Positions 60,957-64,000 of a stretch of DNA of 64,000 nucleotides are shown here, one piece after another. The position numbers and the translations under genes are program-made. Within the stretch, counting starts at the first letter, position 1, and the number at the start of each line of letters is the position of its first letter. Origin of the DNA: Lewinella sp. 4G2 (lineage in GTDB: Bacteria > Bacteroidota > Bacteroidia > Chitinophagales > Saprospiraceae). The notes below the pieces were generated by a model. That model worked only from the letters and a program-made list of their open reading frames with translations, was not told the origin of the DNA and searched no databases. The stretch is from the NCBI RefSeq assembly GCF_001625015.1, contig NZ_LVWJ02000014.1:1116001-1180000 (forward strand). Reading direction: 5' to 3'.

Positions 60957-61760
60957 AATGGGCCACCTGCCGGTGTGCCATCGCTACGCAGGCCGGCCCT
61001 TCGGGACGGGCAGTCACGTAGCGCTGCAGGCCTCTAGTTCTCTCAATCTCGATTTCTCCTGCGAACAAAATCCCACGCAAGCAAGCGCCGCAGGCCTCCC
61101 CAACCTCTCCGGCTCCTGCGAAAATAGTGCCGCAGTCTGCCAAATGCGACCAGGTAGTAGAATGGGCCACCTGACGGTGTGCCATCGCTACGCAAGCCGG
61201 CCCTTCGGGACGGGATGACCGGCAGCGCCGTAGTAGCTCTCTGGTTCTCTTGAACTCGATTTCTCCTGCGAACAAACCCCACGCAAGCAAGCGCCGCAGG
61301 CCTCCCCAACCTCTCCGGCTCCTGCGAAAATAGTGCCGCAGTCTGCCAAATGCGACCAGGTAGTAGAATGGGCCACCTGACGGTGTGCCATCGCTACGCA
61401 AGCCGGCCCTTCGGGACGGGATGACCGGCAGCGCCGTAGTAGCTCTCTGGTTCTCTTGAACTCTATTTCTCCTGCGAACAAATCCCACGCAAAAAAGCGC
61501 CGCGGGCCTCCCCAACCTCTCCAACTCCTGCGAAAATAGTGCCGCAGTCTGCCAAATGCGACCAGGTAGTAGAATGGGCCACCTGACGGTGTGCCATCGC
61601 TACGCAAGCCGGCCCTTCGGGACGGGATGACCGGCAGCGCCGTAGTAGCTCTCTGGTTCTCTTGAACTCTATTTCTCCTGCGAACAAATCCCACGCAAGC
61701 AAGCGCCGCAGGCCTCCCCAACCTCCCCAACTCCTGCGAAAAAGCAACGAGCCGCAGAAA
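60957..61760. repeat. Four tandem 204-206-bp repeats
   Basis: AATGGGCCACCTG starts units at 60957, 61161, 61367 and 61573. Units are nearly identical and contain GCCATCGCTACGCA, CCGGCCCTTCGGGACGGG, TTTCTCCTGCGAACAAA and CCTCCCCAACCTCTCCGGC. Long minus-strand frames read through (e.g. over 61188-61793) but translate the repeat itself and are not genes. The array separates the diheme cytochrome from hisH. The core unit is shared with the repeats at 51610 and 52692. Confidence 0.94.
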
Positions 61761-61832
61761 CTTAAAACCCAGGAAATCCCTCAGTTTCTCCAAAACCTCC
61801 TCTTACTCCCCAGCAACCGCCGGAGGCACCCC

Positions 61833-62429
61833 TCACCCCGCCACCGCCAAAAAATCCCGAATGATCCGCTCCCCCACCCGGGCAGATTTCTCCGGGTGAA
61901 ACTGGGCGGCGTAGAAATTATCCCGCTGCATCATCGCGGCAAAATCGTGGCCGCAGTAGTGGGTCGTCGCCACGGTATCGGGGCCGGGCTCTACGTAGTA
62001 GCTATGAACGTAGTAGCAAAAGTCACCATCCACCTCATCGCTGACCCAATCGTTCCGATCGGTGAGGGTAACGTTGTTCCAACCCATATGGGGTACCTTT
62101 TCGGTGGGAGAAGGGGTGAATTTCCGCACGCGCTCGGGGAATATCCCAATACAGTCCACATCCCCCTCCTCGCTGTGGCTACAGAGGAGTTGCATCCCCA
62201 CACAGATGCCAAACACGGGCTGTTTGAGGGACCGAATCAAATCACTCAGCCCCGTTTCGTTGAGGTGGGCCATCGTGCTCTTCGCCGCACCGACTCCAGG
62301 AAAGATGACCTTGTCGGCTGCCCGGATGACATCATGATCACTCGTCAGGACGTGCTCGACGCCAATACGTTCCAGGGCGTAGAGGACAGAGCGGATGTTT
62401 CCGGCATTGTAGTCGATTACGGCGATCAT
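61833..62429 (-). CDS. hisH: Imidazole glycerol phosphate synthase subunit HisH
   Basis: A 198-residue class I glutamine amidotransferase supplying ammonia to HisF in histidine synthesis. IAVIDYNAGNIRSVLYALERIG opens the domain, FGICVGMQLLCSHSEEGD has the nucleophile Cys, and FAAMMQRDNFYAAQFHPEKSA the catalytic His and Glu. Length is normal. It follows hisB with a 98-bp gap on the same strand. hisA and hisF, its usual partners, are absent; the 206-bp repeat array begins about 70 bp past the stop. Its ATG is preceded directly by a heptamer-like AT-rich array. Confidence 0.95.
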   Translation of the reverse strand: MIAVIDYNAGNIRSVLYALERIGVEHVLTSDHDVIRAADKVIFPGVGAAKSTMAHLNETGLSDLIRSLKQPVFGICVGMQLLCSHSEEGDVDCIGIFPERVRKFTPSPTEKVPHMGWNNVTLTDRNDWVSDEVDGDFCYYVHSYYVEPGPDTVATTHYCGHDFAAMMQRDNFYAAQFHPEKSARVGERIIRDFLAVAG

Positions 62430-62476
62430 TGGAATTTATAATTTGGGAATTGGAAATGTAGAATTGAAAATTTTAG
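62430..62476. repeat. AT-rich heptamer-like array H10 between hisB and hisH
   Basis: GAATTTA, TAATTTG, GGAATTG, GAAATGT, AGAATTG, AAAATTT in 7-bp steps, ending directly at the hisH start codon (minus strand). Confidence 0.7.
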
Positions 62477-62527
62477 TGCTCGCCCTAAATCGTAGCTTGG
62501 GTTATTGGATCTCCACTTTTCTGTACC

Positions 62528-63664
62528 CTATAGCATTCCTTTTGTTGAAGGTAACCTCATATTATCTACGTCCCTCCGCTTGGCGGCCTTGATGGATTTT
62601 GCCAGGGCTTTGAACGTAGCTTCAATGATGTGGTGCTCGTTCTTCCCTCTCGCCTTGATGGCCAGGTTACACTTCGCGCCGTCGCTAAAGGATTTGAAGA
62701 AATGGTGGAACATTTCCGTGGGCATATCGCCGATCTTTTCGCGTTTGTAGTCGCAATCCCAGACGAGCCAGGGGCGGCCGCCGAAGTCGAGGCGAACGTC
62801 TACGGTGGCTTCGTCCATCACTAAATTGAAGCCGTAACGTTCGATGCCCAGCTTGTCGCCGAGGGCGGCGGCAAAGGCTTCCCCGAGGGCAATGGCGGTG
62901 TCTTCAATCGTGTGGTGCTCGTCGATGTGGAGGTCACCTTTTACTTTGACGGCCAGGTCGCAACCGGAGTGGCGGCCCAATTGGTCGAGCATATGGTCGA
63001 AGAAGCCGAGGCCGGTATCCATGTCGGTTTTACCAGTGCCGTCCAGGTCCAATTCAATTTGGATGTCGGTCTCTTTGGTGGTCCGCGTTACCGCTGCGGT
63101 ACGGGACTCGAGGCGGAGGAGGCGGTAGATCTCTTCCCAATCGGTCGTCCGCAGGGCGATGGTTTCGGTGAGGCCTTCGAGTTGGTCAGCGTCAAGTTCT
63201 TCCACGCCGAGTTCGGGGTCGGTGGCAATCCAGATGCCCTTCGCGCCCATATTTTTGGCGAGTTGGATGTCCGTCAGCCGGTCCCCCACCACGTAGCTGT
63301 TGGCGAGGTCGAAATTTCCCCTCAGGTAGTGTTGGACGAGGCCCGTCCCGGGTTTGCGGGTCGGTTGGTTATCAGCCGCAAACGTCCGGTCAATAATTTG
63401 CTCGGTAAAAGTGATCCCTTCTGCCTCCAGCGCCCGCAACATCGCGTTGTGGGTGGGCCAGAAGTTAGTCTCGGGGTAGCTGTCCGTACCCAATCCATCC
63501 TGGTTGGTGACCATCACGAGGTCATAGTCCAGTTCCCGCACAATGCGCCCCAACCAGCGGAAGACGCCGGGGTAGAAGTTGAGCTTGTTGATGTGGTCCA
63601 CCTGGTAATCCTCGGGTTCGAGGATGAGGGTGCCGTCGCGGTCTAGGAAGAGGATTTTTTTCAT
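62528..63664 (-). CDS. hisB: Bifunctional histidinol-phosphatase / imidazoleglycerol-phosphate dehydratase
   Basis: A 378-residue fusion of two histidine-pathway enzymes. The N-terminal half (1-165) is a HAD phosphatase: [14 protein letters not shown] with the nucleophile Asp, MVTNQDGLG, and [16 protein letters not shown]. The C-terminal half (about 188-378) is the dehydratase: [34 protein letters not shown] and [15 protein letters not shown] hold the metal-binding His/Glu repeats. The phosphatase zinc-loop cysteines of E. coli HisB (in DNCDCRKP) are replaced (DNQPTRKP), as in other Bacteroidota. hisH follows on the same strand. Other his genes are not in the window. Confidence 0.96.
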   Translation of the reverse strand: MKKILFLDRDGTLILEPEDYQVDHINKLNFYPGVFRWLGRIVRELDYDLVMVTNQDGLGTDSYPETNFWPTHNAMLRALEAEGITFTEQIIDRTFAADNQPTRKPGTGLVQHYLRGNFDLANSYVVGDRLTDIQLAKNMGAKGIWIATDPELGVEELDADQLEGLTETIALRTTDWEEIYRLLRLESRTAAVTRTTKETDIQIELDLDGTGKTDMDTGLGFFDHMLDQLGRHSGCDLAVKVKGDLHIDEHHTIEDTAIALGEAFAAALGDKLGIERYGFNLVMDEATVDVRLDFGGRPWLVWDCDYKREKIGDMPTEMFHHFFKSFSDGAKCNLAIKARGKNEHHIIEATFKALAKSIKAAKRRDVDNMRLPSTKGML

Positions 63665-63690
63665 TTGGGGGTCTTCAGAAGTATTTTCTG

Positions 63691-63707
63691 GGCGCTGCCG
63701 CAGGTGC
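63691..63707. repeat. Copy of the 18-bp GC-rich motif (intergenic)
   Basis: GGCGCTGCCGCAGGTGC, 27 bp upstream of hisB. Confidence 0.85.
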
Positions 63708-63739
63708 AGGGTGATGGGGAGGGAGCCGCGAAATTAGGA

Positions 63740-64000
63740 TTAATACCTGAGTGCGGGAAGCACTTCGGACGGCGTAAGGACCAGCCCCGACGGTTCATCC
63801 GCAAACGACTTGGCGGCGATCACGGTGATGATCTCTTCGCCGTCGTAAAAGGGCAGGGCGCGGGCTTTGGCCAGGAGCTCCTCCCGCAACTTAGCCTCGT
63901 TGGTGACGTGGGACCATTTGCATTCGGCGACGATGAGTTGACCACTGCTTTTATTACGCGCTACGACATCGATTTCAATTTTGCCTAGTTTTCGCGTATT
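63740..64000 (-). CDS. C-terminal part of an ATP-binding protein with DUF234-like nuclease-fold domain (truncated by window edge)
   Basis: Only the last 86 codons are inside the window; the gene continues past position 64000. The visible part reads KLGKIEIDVVARNKSS, then QLIVAECKWSHVTNEAKL, and ends EVLPALRY. The Asp in EIDVVA and the ExK in AECKW form a PD-(D/E)xK-like core, as in the DUF234 domain that ends many archaeal-type AAA ATPases (often annotated ATP-binding protein). It shares strand with hisB, whose start lies about 75 bp downstream. Assignment is from the C-terminus only. Confidence 0.65.
   Translation of the reverse strand, partial: NTRKLGKIEIDVVARNKSSGQLIVAECKWSHVTNEAKLREELLAKARALPFYDGEEIITVIAAKSFADEPSGLVLTPSEVLPALRY

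Noticed and set aside
60949-61793. Long minus-strand frames of about 190-200 codons through the 206-bp array
   Set aside because: They translate the tandem DNA repeat itself, frames shift between copies and no protein family is recognisable. The same spurious peptides appear wherever the repeat core occurs.
1-64000. tRNA, rRNA, transposase, phage or classical defence genes
   Set aside because: I looked on both strands and found no convincing example. The patatin and DUF234-like proteins have relatives in defence contexts, but no partner genes support that here.

Overview
The window comes from a GC-rich member of the Bacteroidota, most likely a Saprospiria/Lewinella-type marine bacterium. The evidence is a gliding-motility lipoprotein GldD, two secreted proteins ending in type IX secretion sorting domains (one type-B gliding-motility C-terminus, one type-A), a LytS/LytTR two-component pair, a zinc-less Bacteroidota-type sirtuin, a fused HisB, and start regions with TAnnTTTG-like -7 elements instead of Shine-Dalgarno sites. 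No rRNA, tRNA, CRISPR array, transposase or prophage gene was seen.

Layout. 0-6.3 kb: ECF sigma factor, RND adaptor, and an RND pump fused to its TolC channel. 6.4-10.7 kb: two sulfotransferases and a fucosyltransferase-like protein (surface glycan decoration), then an orphan membrane protein. 10.9-17.3 kb: rpiB, zwf, an acetyltransferase-like protein, a patatin lipase with a receiver-like tail, and trmB. 17.3-18.1 kb: five 157-bp tandem repeats. 18.1-24.1 kb: aldehyde dehydrogenase, RsmI-like methylase, gldD, CPA1 antiporter, YbaB, small secreted protein. 24.5-28.5 kb: LytS/LytTR pair, alpha-amylase, and a decayed second copy of the LytTR domain. 28.5-32.9 kb: barrel-like secreted protein and ClpB. 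33-39.2 kb: DUF3095 protein, small secreted protein, TonB/MORN lipoprotein and ROK kinase, separated by long non-coding blocks carrying a family of large hairpins. 39.2-51.5 kb: membrane protein, giant T9SS protein, enoyl-CoA hydratase, sirtuin, nitrilase, T9SS esterase, two amidohydrolases. 52-58.7 kb: TonB-like protein, argE, an SGNH/propeller/cytochrome c protein and ThuA. 58.7-64 kb: tandem repeats, diheme cytochrome, a second tandem array, hisH, hisB, and a truncated DUF234-like gene.

The genes are mostly housekeeping or ordinary accessory functions. The unusual content is non-coding. (1) At least four copies of a roughly 195-225 bp hairpin differ in sequence but keep their base pairing. 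(2) Many gene ends carry arrays built from 7-bp words that differ from locus to locus, and several stop codons lie inside them. (3) An 18-bp GC-rich motif recurs about a dozen times, both between genes and in frame inside Ala/Pro/Gly linkers. (4) Three arrays of 128-206 bp units and one of 157 bp units sit between genes. Together these look like a population of small structured mobile or RNA-like elements with no encoded enzyme in the window.
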